Shown: positions 1-9,317, numbered from the stretch's first letter. The stretch is 64,000 bases of DNA from Chitinophaga terrae (ex Kim and Jung 2007) (GCF_900107795.1 NZ_FNRL01000016.1:1-64000); one strand, 5' to 3'. The notes: generated by a model not told the origin, from the letters alone. A program made the numbers and translations.

Positions 1-111
1 CATAATGTACTCTCACCTTTTTATTTTATTTAGTTCAAAACTAGTACTTTATAAGCTTTGACAACAGTCTTTAATACCTGTACAAACATAGGAGACGCGG
101 AAGGAAGCAAA
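1..111 (-). promoter_or_regulatory. candidate promoter and start codon of a leftward gene lying off the window
   Basis: Bases 1-3 read ATG on the minus strand, with an AGGTGAG-like ribosome binding site about 8 bases before it. Further upstream, the minus strand carries TATGTTTG (83-90), a match to the Bacteroidota -7 box TAnnTTTG, with TTTG at 108-111 and a 17-base gap. This fits a leftward gene of which only the start codon lies in the window. No protein can be read, so the gene itself is inferred. The TTTG box overlaps the left arm of the long inverted repeat. Confidence 0.35.
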
Positions 112-276
112 GAGCGCAAAGGATTTTAATAAGAAAGCAAAGGAAAATAAGGAGTATATAAAGGATTTAAGAAAGCAAAGGGAGCGAAGATTGTGTTATA
201 TAACAATCTTCGCCCCCTTTGTTTTCTTATCAACCTTAAAACAAAATCCTTTGCGCTCTTTGCTTCCTTCCGCGTC
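94..276. repeat. long GCAAAG-rich inverted repeat (element 1)
   Basis: Bases 94-127 and 243-276 are perfect 34-base inverted arms made mostly of GCAAAG units. Inside them lies a second hairpin: the arm around 168-194 (GAAAGCAAAG, GGAGCGAAGATTGT) pairs with bases around 200-229. The layout of outer arms, AT-rich spacers and a strong central hairpin recurs at 35881-36050 and 39729-39930. Element 1 shares the 20-mer CTTAAAACAAAATCCTTTGC with the third element. No transposase or target-site duplication is visible. Its function is unknown; it could be a non-autonomous repeat or a structured RNA or terminator region. Confidence 0.8.
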
Positions 277-315
277 TTTGCGTGAAATTCCGTAAATTGG
301 GGAAAACCCCGCTTT

Positions 316-705
316 ATGTGGTACCGTATTCTTCATAGTACGTTCTTCAACGCAGGTATTATCTTCGGGTCATTGTTTGTGCTCATGGGCTTCCTTATTC
401 ATCGTTTTCCTCCCAAAAGCACCCGTTCCTGGTATGGATACCGCAGCTTCTTATCTACCCGCAATTTAGACATGTGGCGCGCTGCCAACGAATATGCAGC
501 CTATACTTCCCTGCGGATCGGGGCAGTGCTGATCCTGCTGGGGTTTGCATGCGCCCTGCTTTATGATCAGCAGACCGACTGGTTTTATTACATCACTGTA
601 GGCGCAGTGGTTTGCGGCACCATGTATATAGTGGGAAATACAGAATGGCAGTTAACCAGGCATTTTGATAAAGATGGAAAACGGATCTTGCCGGATGTAG
701 AGTGA
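316..705 (+). CDS. SdpI-family small membrane protein
   Basis: This 129-residue protein has three to four hydrophobic stretches (about 10-28, 66-82 and 90-106). In the middle it carries the signature of the SdpI/YhfL-like domain: a GYRS segment followed by a W-R-A-A-N motif (about residues 41-58). SdpI of Bacillus is the immunity and signalling membrane protein against the SdpC toxin, but most homologues have no known role. The gene stands alone between the long inverted repeat and a bidirectional terminator, converging on the RND operon. The start is preceded by a GGGG/CCCC micro-hairpin and not by a clear ribosome binding site. The family call is fairly sure; any link to immunity is only an analogy. 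Confidence 0.7.
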   Translation: MWYRILHSTFFNAGIIFGSLFVLMGFLIHRFPPKSTRSWYGYRSFLSTRNLDMWRAANEYAAYTSLRIGAVLILLGFACALLYDQQTDWFYYITVGAVVCGTMYIVGNTEWQLTRHFDKDGKRILPDVE

Positions 706-747
706 CCGGAGAATAATTGCCTTAACATAATTACCGGAAACAAATAA

Positions 748-768
748 GGCGTTGCCTTTCGCAACGCC
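748..768. terminator. bidirectional terminator hairpin between convergent genes
   Basis: GGCGTTGC (748-755) pairs with GCAACGCC (761-768) around a CTTTC loop. The minus-strand copy is followed by TTATTTGTTT, so it should end the leftward RND operon. It probably also stops the rightward SdpI-type gene. Confidence 0.75.
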
Positions 769-813
769 CTATCGTGTACAATATAAACCCTAAAAATATA
801 GCGTTATTAATTG

Positions 814-3800
814 CTACAGTCTACCTTGAATATCATGGTCCGGAACAGCTCCGTAGTTTGCTTTCATCTTTTCCAGTTTCTCTTTACCGTAAGCCAGGCG
901 GGTGATCACCACGTAAAGCACCGGTACTATAAAGATAGCCAGGAAGGTAGCGGTAAACATACCTCCTAATACTGTCCAACCCATGGTTTTACGCGCCTCA
1001 GCACCGGCTCCCGATGCAAATACCAGCGGCAGGATACCCAGGAGGAAAGCCATGGAAGTCATGATGATCGGGCGCAAACGCAGCTTTGCCGCTTCCACGG
1101 CCGCTGTAACAAGATCCATTCCCCTGTCTACCCTCTCTTTCGCAAACTCCACGATCAGGATCGCGTTCTTCGCAGACAAACCGATAAGGGTGATCAGACC
1201 GATCTGTGCATATACGTTGTTGCTCAGTTTAGGCAGGAACGTTAGCACGGTAATAGCTCCGAATGCACCTATAGGTACTGCCAGCAGTACGGAGAACGGT
1301 ACAGACCAGCTCTCGTATAACGCTGCCAGGAAAAGGAATACGAATATGATGGATAAAGCAAAGATGTATACGGTTTTGGAACCGGATAAGATCTCTTCGC
1401 GGCTCAAACCGGAGAACTCGTATCCGTAACCGGCTGGCAATGTTTGCGCCGCTACTTCCTGCAATGCCTTGATGGCATCGCCGCTACTGTAGCCCGGCGC
1501 AGGGTTACCATTTATCTCCGCAGACCTGAACAGGTTATAGTGGGAGATCACCGGCGCACTTTCGATCACCTTGTAGGAAGTCAGCGCGCTAAGCGGCACC
1601 ATGTTGCCGGCGGCGTTTCTTACAAAGAGCTGGCTCAGGTTCTTAATATCTCCACGGTAGGTGGAATCGGCCTGTGTTACCACGCGGAAGTTACGTCCGT
1701 AAATGGTGAAATCGTTGATATAAGCGCTACCCATGTAGGTTTGCAGGGCGGAAGCAATATCAGAGATCTTAACCCCCATTTTCTTTGCCTTTTCCCTGTC
1801 GATATCCAACTGGTAACCTGGAGTTTTTGCTGTGAAGAATGAGAAGGCCTGTGCTATTTCAGGGCGTTTTCTTACGGCGCCCAGGAAGTTCTGCAACACT
1901 CCTTCAAACTCTTTGATCTCGCCGGCTCCTTTCTGTTGCAACACGAAAGAGAAACCGGCTGTCTGACCAAGACCTGGGATAGCCGGAGGCGGAATTACCA
2001 CCACGTTGGCCTCTTTATACTTGCTGAGTTTTTTCCTTACTGCGTCCACCATACCGAAGATCTGTAAAGAATCCGGTTTCCTTTCATCCCATGGGTCCAG
2101 CGAACAGAAGATGGTACCGCTGTTTGCCTTGGTTGCAAAGTTCACAGCGTTCAGACCTCCCAATGCTGCATAGTGAGCAATACCGGGTTGTTCGTCCAGG
2201 TCTTTCATCATCTGTTTCATCACATCAACGGTCCGTTCTGTAGAAGAAGATTCAGGCAGGTCGAAAGTAATGATCAAACGGCCTTCATCTTCTGTTGGAA
2301 TAAACCCGGATGGCTTAGCCTTGAACAGCATAACCGTACCCACGCAGATGCACAACAACAGGATAATGGCATACCTGCCGTAACGGATGGTTTTCTTCAC
2401 ACCCATAGAATAGCGTGAAGTAGTATGACCAAACCAGCGGTTGAATTTATAGAAGAACTTGTTCAGCCCTTTGGAATCCTTATCGAGATGCATTGGTCTC
2501 AGCAGGAGGATACATAATGCCGGGGTAAGCGACAATGCCACAAATGCGGAGATCATTACAGAGATCGCGATAGTGATGGCAAACTGCTGATACAGGCGGC
2601 CTACGATGCCCGGAATGAATCCTACAGGTACAAATACCGCAGCCAGGATCAGGGCAATGGCAATTACCGGACCGGAGATCTCTTTCATAGCCTGGGCGGT
2701 TGCATCCCTTGGCGTCATCTTCTCATGGTCTATGTTATGTTGCACCGCTTCCACCACCACGATGGCATCGTCCACCACTATACCGATCGCCAGTACGAAA
2801 CCGAAGAGGGTAAGGGTGTTGATAGTGAAGCCCAATGGTATGAAGAAGATGAAGGTAGCGATGATGGATACCGGGATAGCCAGTACGGGGATCAGGGTTG
2901 CCCTCCAGCTTTGCAGGAAGAGGAATACCACGATCACAACCAGGATCAGGGCTTCTACCAGGGTATGCACCACTTCTTCGATAGATACCTTCACTACGGA
3001 AACTGATTCGAAAGGCACTACATAATCCACATCCTGCGGGAATTGCTTCTTCAGCTGTTCCATCGCTTCGGTTACATTGGCTGCCGTTTCAAGGGCGTTA
3101 CTGCCCGGGGCCTGGTAAACCAGGAGGTAAGCGGCGCGTTTGCCATCCACGAAGTTATTACCGGAGTAGTTGAATTTACCTAACTGAACGCGGGCCACAT
3201 CTTTCAGGTATACGAGGCTACCGTCTGAAGGTTTGGTTTTGACAACGATGTTGCCAAATTCTTCAGGAGTAGATAAACGGCCTTTTGTGAAGATGTTGTA
3301 TTCGAAGGTCTGACCGGTTTGCTGGGGAGGCGCTCCAACGGAACCTGCTGTGATCTGGGCGTTTTGTTCGGCCAGTGCAGCGCGGATATCGTCGGCCGTT
3401 ACCCCCATTTCCGCCAGTTTATCAGGTTTCAGCCAGATACGCATACTGAAATCATCGGCACGGGTGAAGATATCACCCACCCCTTTTGCCCTCAGCAAGG
3501 CGTCTTTAACATATACGTTGGTGTAGTTGTCGAGGAAGGTAATATCGTGGGTGCCCCTTGGAGAATATAATGCAACCAGCATCAGGATGCTCGGGTTACG
3601 TTTCCTAACGGTCAAACCTAAACGTTGTACTTCCTGCGGCAGGGTTGGTTGCGCAATACCCACACGGTTCTGCACATCCAATGCCGCGATATTGATATCC
3701 GTACCTACTTCAAAGTTCACGGTCATGCTCATCTGGCCGCTGCTGGTATTGTTGGTATTGATGTAAGTCATACCAGGCGTACCATTCACCTGAACTTCCA

Positions 3801-3996
3801 CGGGTGTGGCCACTGTCTGTTCTACTGTTTGTGCATCAGCACCGGTATAGGTACCGGTTACCTGTACAGTAGGGGGCGAGATTTCCGGGTACTGGCCAAC
3901 GGCCAGGTTCATCATCGCCAATATTCCTACCAATACCAGCACAATAGAGATCACTATGGCTGTTACGGGTCGTTTTATAAAAGTATCTGCAATCAT
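814..3996 (-). CDS. RND efflux pump inner-membrane permease (HAE1/AcrB family)
   Basis: The 1060-residue protein has the usual length and layout of the hydrophobe/amphiphile efflux-1 family: a first transmembrane helix at about 10-30, a large periplasmic porter domain, helices from about 345, then a second repeat. The proton-relay aspartates are present as D409-D410 in GIVVDDAIVVVEAV, at the place of E. coli AcrB D407/D408. It would export drugs, bile-like compounds or metabolites using the proton gradient, together with the adaptor and outer-membrane channel encoded just upstream. It is the last gene of the tripartite operon, 27 bases after the adaptor, and is followed by a hairpin terminator. 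Substrates cannot be told from sequence. Confidence 0.95.
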   Translation of the reverse strand: MIADTFIKRPVTAIVISIVLVLVGILAMMNLAVGQYPEISPPTVQVTGTYTGADAQTVEQTVATPVEVQVNGTPGMTYINTNNTSSGQMSMTVNFEVGTDINIAALDVQNRVGIAQPTLPQEVQRLGLTVRKRNPSILMLVALYSPRGTHDITFLDNYTNVYVKDALLRAKGVGDIFTRADDFSMRIWLKPDKLAEMGVTADDIRAALAEQNAQITAGSVGAPPQQTGQTFEYNIFTKGRLSTPEEFGNIVVKTKPSDGSLVYLKDVARVQLGKFNYSGNNFVDGKRAAYLLVYQAPGSNALETAANVTEAMEQLKKQFPQDVDYVVPFESVSVVKVSIEEVVHTLVEALILVVIVVFLFLQSWRATLIPVLAIPVSIIATFIFFIPLGFTINTLTLFGFVLAIGIVVDDAIVVVEAVQHNIDHEKMTPRDATAQAMKEISGPVIAIALILAAVFVPVGFIPGIVGRLYQQFAITIAISVMISAFVALSLTPALCILLLRPMHLDKDSKGLNKFFYKFNRWFGHTTSRYSMGVKKTIRYGRYAIILLLCICVGTVMLFKAKPSGFIPTEDEGRLIITFDLPESSSTERTVDVMKQMMKDLDEQPGIAHYAALGGLNAVNFATKANSGTIFCSLDPWDERKPDSLQIFGMVDAVRKKLSKYKEANVVVIPPPAIPGLGQTAGFSFVLQQKGAGEIKEFEGVLQNFLGAVRKRPEIAQAFSFFTAKTPGYQLDIDREKAKKMGVKISDIASALQTYMGSAYINDFTIYGRNFRVVTQADSTYRGDIKNLSQLFVRNAAGNMVPLSALTSYKVIESAPVISHYNLFRSAEINGNPAPGYSSGDAIKALQEVAAQTLPAGYGYEFSGLSREEILSGSKTVYIFALSIIFVFLFLAALYESWSVPFSVLLAVPIGAFGAITVLTFLPKLSNNVYAQIGLITLIGLSAKNAILIVEFAKERVDRGMDLVTAAVEAAKLRLRPIIMTSMAFLLGILPLVFASGAGAEARKTMGWTVLGGMFTATFLAIFIVPVLYVVITRLAYGKEKLEKMKANYGAVPDHDIQGRL

Positions 3997-4023
3997 GATT
4001 GTGCTGTTGATTCTACTGATAAA

Positions 4024-5145
4024 CTATTTCTTCATCGCTCCTTGAGGTGCTGGCATACCTATCATTATCTTACCGCTGTCGCGTAAGCGCTGGAATCCTT
4101 CTGTGATCACTTTCTCGCCTTGCTCGATTCCATCCATTACCACTATCTTATCGCCCAGTTTAGGTCCTAAGTGTACTTTTCTTTGAACGCCGATAGAGTC
4201 TTTGGCTACAAACACGAAGTATTCGCCCATCTGTTCGGAAACAGCTTTGTAAGGAATGATCAGGCGGTCGCCGGACTGGTCGTTCAGTACGCGGAGTACG
4301 CAGCTCATACCATCTTTCAGCTGGTCGTTAGGGTTTTCGAATTCTATACGCACTTTGATGGTTCCTGTCTGGTTATCCACTCCCCTGTCGATAGCCAGGA
4401 TCTTGCCGGAATGCGGATATTGGGTTCCGTCAGAAAGTTGCAGGCGGAAAGTTGAATCCCCGCTTTTTCCCTGTAGTGCGGAGTATCTTGGCAATTCGTT
4501 CTCATTGATCACGAAGTCAACGCCTATAGGGTTTTCGCTGCTGATGGTGTTCAGCAGGGTAGATCCCGGGCTTACCTGTGCGCCCAGTTTCACCTGTGAA
4601 ATGCCGATGCGGCCGGTGAAAGGAGCTTTGATGAGGGAATAGTCGAGATCTGTACGTACGGCGGCCAGGTTAGCTTCTGCCGCGGCAAGCTGGCTACGGG
4701 AAGTTTCCAGCGTTGCTTTGGCGTTATCCAGGATCTGGCGGGCAACCGCGTCCTGCTGGGCCAGGCGCTCGTACCTGTCGTCGTCTTTTTTCGCTCTTTC
4801 AAAAGTGGCTTTAGCACTGGCAACGTTAGCCTGCGCCTGCAGGTAAGCCGCTTCGTATTTGCGGCGGTCAATTTCGTAAAGCACTTTTCCTTTAGGTACG
4901 ATCTCACCTTCCTTGAAGAAGATGCCGGTAATAAAACCGCTTACCTGGGAACGTAACTCAACCTGGTTTAATGCCACTACAGTAGCAGGATATTTATCGT
5001 AATACACTGCTGCAGAAACTGCAGCTTCGGTAACATTCACCGGTGTTGGAGGCATTGCGGGAGGCGCATTCTGAGGACCTTTACAGGCAGCAAATCCCAG
5101 AACGCTGGTAGCACTGATTAATACAAGATTGTTCAAATTTTTCAT
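4024..5145 (-). CDS. RND efflux periplasmic adaptor lipoprotein (AcrA/MexA family)
   Basis: This is the membrane-fusion protein that bridges the permease and the TolC channel. From the chosen start (MKNLNNLV...) it has a short signal peptide ending in FAAC, so it is probably a lipoprotein anchored in the inner membrane. A biotinyl-lipoyl half-motif (VELRSQVSGFITGIFFKEGEIV) precedes a coiled-coil hairpin with many A, K, E and R residues, then the second lipoyl half (LIKAPFTGRIG), beta-barrel and membrane-proximal domains. An in-frame ATG 18 bases upstream (5161-5163) directly abuts the channel gene's stop; I prefer 5145 because it puts the hydrophobic segment at the true N-terminus and has GGAAAGG just before it. 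Confidence 0.92.
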   Translation of the reverse strand: MKNLNNLVLISATSVLGFAACKGPQNAPPAMPPTPVNVTEAAVSAAVYYDKYPATVVALNQVELRSQVSGFITGIFFKEGEIVPKGKVLYEIDRRKYEAAYLQAQANVASAKATFERAKKDDDRYERLAQQDAVARQILDNAKATLETSRSQLAAAEANLAAVRTDLDYSLIKAPFTGRIGISQVKLGAQVSPGSTLLNTISSENPIGVDFVINENELPRYSALQGKSGDSTFRLQLSDGTQYPHSGKILAIDRGVDNQTGTIKVRIEFENPNDQLKDGMSCVLRVLNDQSGDRLIIPYKAVSEQMGEYFVFVAKDSIGVQRKVHLGPKLGDKIVVMDGIEQGEKVITEGFQRLRDSGKIMIGMPAPQGAMKK

Positions 5146-5163
5146 ATCCTTTCCGGTTACCAT

Positions 5164-6498
5164 TTAATAATTAGCTGTTAAGGTTCCTAATGCTTTTTGC
5201 AGGTCTATCCGGCTAGACAGCACCTGGTACATAGAGTTATAATAGTTCAGTTGAGCAGTCCGTAATTCTGTTTCTGCGATCAATACATCCAGGTAGGTTT
5301 TGATACCTTCCTTGTATTGCAGTTGCAGGGTATTGTAGACATCCTGGGCCATTTCCACGTTATCTTTCAATGTCAGGTAGTCGTAGTAGTTGCTTTTATA
5401 AGCAGACATGGCCTGCACATACTGCGTATTGATCTGGCTTCTGAGCGCCGCGAAATCCCACTGGTTCCTTTGCAGCTGGAATTCGGCGATCCTGATATTA
5501 TGTACTCTTTTACCACCCTGGAAGATCGGTAATGATAATTTCACGCCCAGGAAGGAGTTAGGGTAGTTGGCATTATACAACTTGCTGAACTGTTCGTTCT
5601 GGTATACGAAAGAGTAGTTGATAAATGCAGATACAGTAGGCAGGTAGCTCCATTTGTTATAGCGAACATTCGCTTCCAGCAGGCTTTGCTGGGTTTGCAG
5701 CAATTGGTATTCTATCCTGTTCCTGTAGTCGGTTGTTTGCAGCGTATCAGCAGCCGACACCTGTGCAGCGGTTTGTTCTGCATTCTGGGTCAGCGGAATG
5801 TCCGGTGCATTTTCGGGGTATCCCATTAACTGTTTCAGGTAAGCCTGTTTGGCTGTCAGCAGCTCACGCGCCGACTTTTGCTGTGCCTTGGCGTTGTTTA
5901 AAGAGATAGCCGCCCTTTTGATATCGATCTTGTCGACGATCCCGCTGGCATACTGGTTATTGGCATCCTGCAGGCTGCGTTCGAGGCGTACGATGTCTTC
6001 GCCCAGGACTTTGATCTGTTCGTTAGTGAGCAATACGTCGTAATACGCTTTGCTGACATCCGCCACCAGGTCGATCCGGTTCCGGGCGGTTGTTTGCTGG
6101 CTTTGTTTCCTTACTTCCTTAGCAGTTTTGGACGCCAGTAACAGGTCCCTGGTAAAGAGGTTCTGGTTCAATGTGAACAAAGCGGTGGAAGAGTTGGAGA
6201 CTCCGAATTTGGTTGGATTCCCGGCGAAAATATTGGTAGGGAGTTCCAGGTAATGTTGGAGGTTTGCATCCAGGCCGATCTGGGGATACCAGTCAGCCAG
6301 TTTACTCTTAACCGTCCGGTCGGTGATTGACTCATCGATGAAGGACTGACGGATGGTTGGCTGGTGAGCGAGAGCATAGCGAAGACAATCTTCCAGCGTA
6401 GCACTTACTAACAGAGAATCCGTAGATTGCTGTGCATGAAGGTGCGGAGAAATAGATAATCCGACTAACACAGCTAACAAATAAAATGCTCTTTTCAT
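5164..6498 (-). CDS. TolC-family outer-membrane efflux channel
   Basis: The 444-residue protein begins MKRAFYLLAVLVGL with a signal peptide ending near HLHAQ. Two outer-membrane-efflux-protein repeats follow, each with long amphipathic helices (e.g. LEDCLRYALAHQPTIRQ and LEANVRYNKWSYLPTV), as in the trimeric TolC channel. It is the first gene of the operon channel-adaptor-permease, the common order in Bacteroidota. The reading frame stays open upstream to 6666, but the extra 56 residues are poor in signal-peptide character and the ATG at 6498 gives a normal export signal. Confidence 0.93.
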   Translation of the reverse strand: MKRAFYLLAVLVGLSISPHLHAQQSTDSLLVSATLEDCLRYALAHQPTIRQSFIDESITDRTVKSKLADWYPQIGLDANLQHYLELPTNIFAGNPTKFGVSNSSTALFTLNQNLFTRDLLLASKTAKEVRKQSQQTTARNRIDLVADVSKAYYDVLLTNEQIKVLGEDIVRLERSLQDANNQYASGIVDKIDIKRAAISLNNAKAQQKSARELLTAKQAYLKQLMGYPENAPDIPLTQNAEQTAAQVSAADTLQTTDYRNRIEYQLLQTQQSLLEANVRYNKWSYLPTVSAFINYSFVYQNEQFSKLYNANYPNSFLGVKLSLPIFQGGKRVHNIRIAEFQLQRNQWDFAALRSQINTQYVQAMSAYKSNYYDYLTLKDNVEMAQDVYNTLQLQYKEGIKTYLDVLIAETELRTAQLNYYNSMYQVLSSRIDLQKALGTLTANY

Positions 6499-6842
6499 AA
6501 AAGGCTTTTGACATTCAGTTGTTCTTATTCCAATCGAACGAAAAATAATGGTTCCAGGGAAGTTGACGGTTTTTCTCTGGCATAGCATCATTTTCCTCTT
6601 TTGTAACACCATAGTGCTAACAATTTTTATTACTGCATAAAACAAGTTAAGCCGTAATATGTGCAAACAGCAACAGGCAGGTTTGAGGATTGTTGCATCA
6701 TGTAACTACTGAAACCAGGGCTTCACAATTCCATAGAAGTTTCAGGTATCGAAACATCGAATAACAGAGAAGTAGTAGGTTAGACAACAAACTGTTGTTA
6801 GGTAAAATCTAATTTGGGCGCTAAGATACTGTTATGAAAACA
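6499..6842. other. upstream region of the RND operon, no gene seen
   Basis: About 340 bases lie between the channel gene start and the lipA terminator. No TAnnTTTG box was found on the minus strand. The perfect short inverted repeat AACAA-ACTG-TTGTT at 6786-6799 could be an operator, but no regulator gene is next to it. Otherwise nothing recognisable. Confidence 0.4.
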
Positions 6843-6868
6843 AAAATCCATCCTTTCGGATGGATTTT
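6843..6868 (-). terminator. intrinsic terminator after lipA
   Basis: AAAATCCATCC (6843-6853) pairs perfectly with GGATGGATTTT (6858-6868) around a four-base loop. On the minus strand it is followed by TGTTTT, 30 bases past the lipA stop. Confidence 0.85.
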
Positions 6869-6897
6869 AACAATTACATGAAAATCAGCCCCGGTTA

Positions 6898-7794
6898 TCA
6901 TTTATTCCGACCGCTGAAAATATGTTTTTCGGCATGATATGAAGATCTTACTAACGGGCCTGATTCAACGTAATCCAGGCCGATGCTGTACCCGATTTCC
7001 CTCAGTTCTGCAAACTCGTCGGGGTGTACAAAACGGGCAACCGGCAGGTGTTTAGGTGTAGGTTGCAGATATTGGCCTAATGTAACCACATCGCAACCGT
7101 TGTCATACAAATCCTGCATAGCCTGGATCACTTCTTCCTTGGTTTCGCCAAGGCCTAACATGATACCGCTTTTGGTACGCATACCGCCATCTTTCAGGCG
7201 ACGGATCACCTCAAGGCTGCGGTGATATTTGGCTTGTATCCTTACCTGTTTGGTGAGGCGTTCTACTGTTTCCAGGTTATGGGAAACAATTTCCGGCGCT
7301 ACATCGATAATTCTTTGCAGGTTTTCCCAGATACCGCGAAAATCGGGGATCAGGGTTTCCATTGTTGTTTCAGGGTTCAATGCCCTTACCGCGTTGATGG
7401 TGTTAGCCCAGATGATAGATCCTCCGTCTTTCAGTTCATCCCTGTCTACAGAGGTAATAACCGCATGTTTTACTTTCATGAGGTAGATCGCTTCCGCCAC
7501 GCGCTGAGGTTCGTCAAAATCCACAGCTTCGGGGCGCCCAGTGGCCACGGCGCAGAATCCGCAGCTACGGGTACAGATATTACCCAGGATCATGAAAGTA
7601 GCGGTACCGGCTCCCCAGCACTCGCCCATGTTAGGGCAGTTACCACTTTCGCAGATAGTATGTAATTTATGAGTATCTACCAGGTTACGAACCTGTTTGT
7701 AATTTTCGCCTATAGGTAATTTAACGCGAAGCCAGTCTGGCTTTTTTACTCTTGTTGTAGCTGGTTCGGCAGCTATTACGGGTAGTTCTTGCAT
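6898..7794 (-). CDS. lipoyl synthase LipA
   Basis: This radical SAM enzyme inserts two sulfurs into octanoyl groups on lipoyl carrier domains (pyruvate dehydrogenase, glycine cleavage H protein). The 298-residue length is normal. The auxiliary cluster motif C-x4-C-x5-C is at C48, C53 and C59 and the radical SAM motif C-x3-C-x2-C at C74, C78 and C81. The C-terminal RSSYHAE segment, which supplies the serine ligand of the auxiliary cluster in LipA, is also present. It lies 35 bases after the outer-membrane-type protein gene, has its own TACCTTTG box in that gap, and ends at a strong terminator. Confidence 0.97.
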   Translation of the reverse strand: MQELPVIAAEPATTRVKKPDWLRVKLPIGENYKQVRNLVDTHKLHTICESGNCPNMGECWGAGTATFMILGNICTRSCGFCAVATGRPEAVDFDEPQRVAEAIYLMKVKHAVITSVDRDELKDGGSIIWANTINAVRALNPETTMETLIPDFRGIWENLQRIIDVAPEIVSHNLETVERLTKQVRIQAKYHRSLEVIRRLKDGGMRTKSGIMLGLGETKEEVIQAMQDLYDNGCDVVTLGQYLQPTPKHLPVARFVHPDEFAELREIGYSIGLDYVESGPLVRSSYHAEKHIFSGRNK

Positions 7795-7817
7795 CGCTTA
7801 TCCTTTCTTTAGAAAAA

Positions 7818-7825
7818 CAAAGGTA
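7818..7825 (-). promoter_or_regulatory. candidate -7 box for lipA
   Basis: Minus-strand TACCTTTG matches the Bacteroidota -7 consensus TAnnTTTG and lies about 24 bases before the lipA start. No TTG box is clear at the expected distance upstream, so this may be a weak internal promoter. Confidence 0.35.
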
Positions 7826-7829
7826 ATAC

Positions 7830-8675
7830 TTATCTCTTATTCCAGCGCTTTCCGAATTGGATGCTCACATAACCGCCGAAAAAGAACTGTTTATTGAAAT
7901 CCCTATCCGTAACTACCATAATAGGTATTTTTTTACTATATATTTCTGCGTTCATACCAACCTCCAGGGCGCTCACCACCTCGTTGAAATGGGCCCAGTC
8001 GAAACGCATCCCCAGCTTGCCATGCAAACCAGGTACTACACTCACTTCTCCCCAGCCTTTACCAAACCCGGCAGCCCCGTTGATCTTGGCCGGATCGAGG
8101 AATACCTTGCTGTCGTCTTCACTGTCGGGGTTATATTTCATATCCACGTTCCGCCCATCCAGGTTATGTACGTTCAGGTAATATGGCTTCAAAAGCCCCA
8201 GGGATATGCCTCCGTAATAGATCACGTCCACTTCTACCCCATTCTTATTGGCTTTGCCCCCGATCAGGTAACGTTGCCCAACGCCCAGTTTAGCCTGGTA
8301 AAAGTTATTTTCCTTGCCGAAAATATAAGGGCGGGTAGTAAATGAGAAATTATTGCTGGATTTAACTTCTTTACTATTTTTCTTTTCTCCGAATTCAAAC
8401 TGGAAATAAGTGACAGTTTTCCTGCTTTTCCGATACCCCATCTCCACAAAACCGCCCCAGCCATCTGTATTCAACCGTCCTCCCACCGAGAAATCGCGCT
8501 GGAATACGTTTTCTCCTTCTTCCTGTTCCCTGAAAATAGAAATGCGTTTTAGCTTTCGCTGCTCTTTCTCAGCTTTCTTATTCTGGCCGTTGCTCCTGGT
8601 AGTTTGACTGGTAGTCTGAGCAGCTAAACCACCTAAAACCATTGCTAGCAAAAAGGTAATGTATAATTTTTTCAC
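7830..8675 (-). CDS. exported outer-membrane-type beta-barrel protein of unknown function
   Basis: The 281-residue protein has an N-terminal signal peptide (MKKLYITFLLAMVLGGLAAQ). A basic linker (about 28-45) follows, then alternating aromatic/polar strands such as FSVGGRLNTDGWGGFVEMGY and VTYFQFEFGEKK, ending in FGGYVSIQFGKRW. This is the look of a small outer-membrane beta-barrel. I do not recognise a named family. It sits directly upstream of lipA, with a well-formed promoter of its own; co-transcription with lipA is likely but no functional link is known. Confidence 0.6.
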   Translation of the reverse strand: MKKLYITFLLAMVLGGLAAQTTSQTTRSNGQNKKAEKEQRKLKRISIFREQEEGENVFQRDFSVGGRLNTDGWGGFVEMGYRKSRKTVTYFQFEFGEKKNSKEVKSSNNFSFTTRPYIFGKENNFYQAKLGVGQRYLIGGKANKNGVEVDVIYYGGISLGLLKPYYLNVHNLDGRNVDMKYNPDSEDDSKVFLDPAKINGAAGFGKGWGEVSVVPGLHGKLGMRFDWAHFNEVVSALEVGMNAEIYSKKIPIMVVTDRDFNKQFFFGGYVSIQFGKRWNKR

Positions 8676-8714
8676 AGCGGGCTATAATTATGGTACTATA
8701 AATAAACGCTTTAA

Positions 8715-8743
8715 CAAAGGTATTGTTATGTATATATTACAAA
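8715..8743 (-). promoter_or_regulatory. Bacteroidota-type promoter for the outer-membrane protein gene
   Basis: The minus strand has TTTG (8740-8743), a 17-base gap and TACCTTTG (8715-8722), about 40 bases before the start codon. Both boxes match the Bacteroidota sigma consensus. Confidence 0.5.
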
Positions 8744-8787
8744 CGTAGCTAATTTTTTTTGAGTTTAACAGGTTAGCCTACCCGTAG

Positions 8788-8820
8788 TTTGGGCGAATCT
8801 TAAAAATACCTGTAATTTAG
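8788..8820 (+). promoter_or_regulatory. candidate promoter for the OsmC gene
   Basis: TTTG (8788-8791), a 21-base gap and TAATTTAG (8813-8820, seven of eight to TAnnTTTG apart from A for T) lie 30 bases before the start codon. Confidence 0.4.
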
Positions 8821-8850
8821 TGGTTCGAACCAATCAAATAACATAACGAT

Positions 8851-9258
8851 ATGCAAACCGCTTCTATCATCTATACAGGGGAATTGCGCACCACCGCAAC
8901 TCACTTGCAATCCGGAACCGTAGTTGAAACAGACGCCCCTGTAGATAATAACGGGAAAGGCGAAAGATTTTCACCTACCGACCTGGTAGCATCCGCCCTG
9001 GGCTCCTGCATGCTTACCATCATGGGTATTAAAGCAAGAGATAACCAATGGCCAATTGAAGGCACCAAGGTAAGTATCCAGAAGATCATGGGTACTGATC
9101 CCCGTCGTATCACCGGCGTTAATGTAGTGATCGATTTTCCTAAAGGGATCGACCTGGGCGAGAAAGAAAGGACCATCCTGGAACGCGCGGCATTAACCTG
9201 CCCTGTTGCCAAAAGCCTGCACCCTGATATTGTACAGAATGTGACTTTCAACTGGTAA
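8851..9258 (+). CDS. OsmC/Ohr-family peroxiredoxin-like protein
   Basis: The 135-residue protein is a full-length OsmC-fold enzyme. It has the two conserved reactive cysteines, C53 in SALGSCML and C117 in ALTCPVAKS, and the FSPTDLVASAL segment typical of the OsmC subfamily. Such proteins reduce organic hydroperoxides in the cytoplasm, usually with lipoyl or thiol donors. The neighbouring lipA is therefore suggestive but not proof of a link. The gene is monocistronic with its own promoter candidate and terminator. Confidence 0.9.
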   Translation: MQTASIIYTGELRTTATHLQSGTVVETDAPVDNNGKGERFSPTDLVASALGSCMLTIMGIKARDNQWPIEGTKVSIQKIMGTDPRRITGVNVVIDFPKGIDLGEKERTILERAALTCPVAKSLHPDIVQNVTFNW

Positions 9259-9280
9259 TCCGCTGTTCAGAAAATAACCG

Positions 9281-9306
9281 GAGCCGGCTGCCATGCCGGC
9301 TCTTTT
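9281..9306 (+). terminator. intrinsic terminator after the OsmC gene
   Basis: GAGCCGGC (9281-9288) pairs with GCCGGCTC (9295-9302) around TGCCAT and is followed by TTTTATTTTA. Confidence 0.85.
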
Positions 9307-9317
9307 ATTTTACTCCC

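Noticed and set aside
6499..6666. N-terminal extension of the TolC-type channel gene
   Set aside because: The extra residues lack signal-peptide character and a normal export signal begins at ATG 6498.
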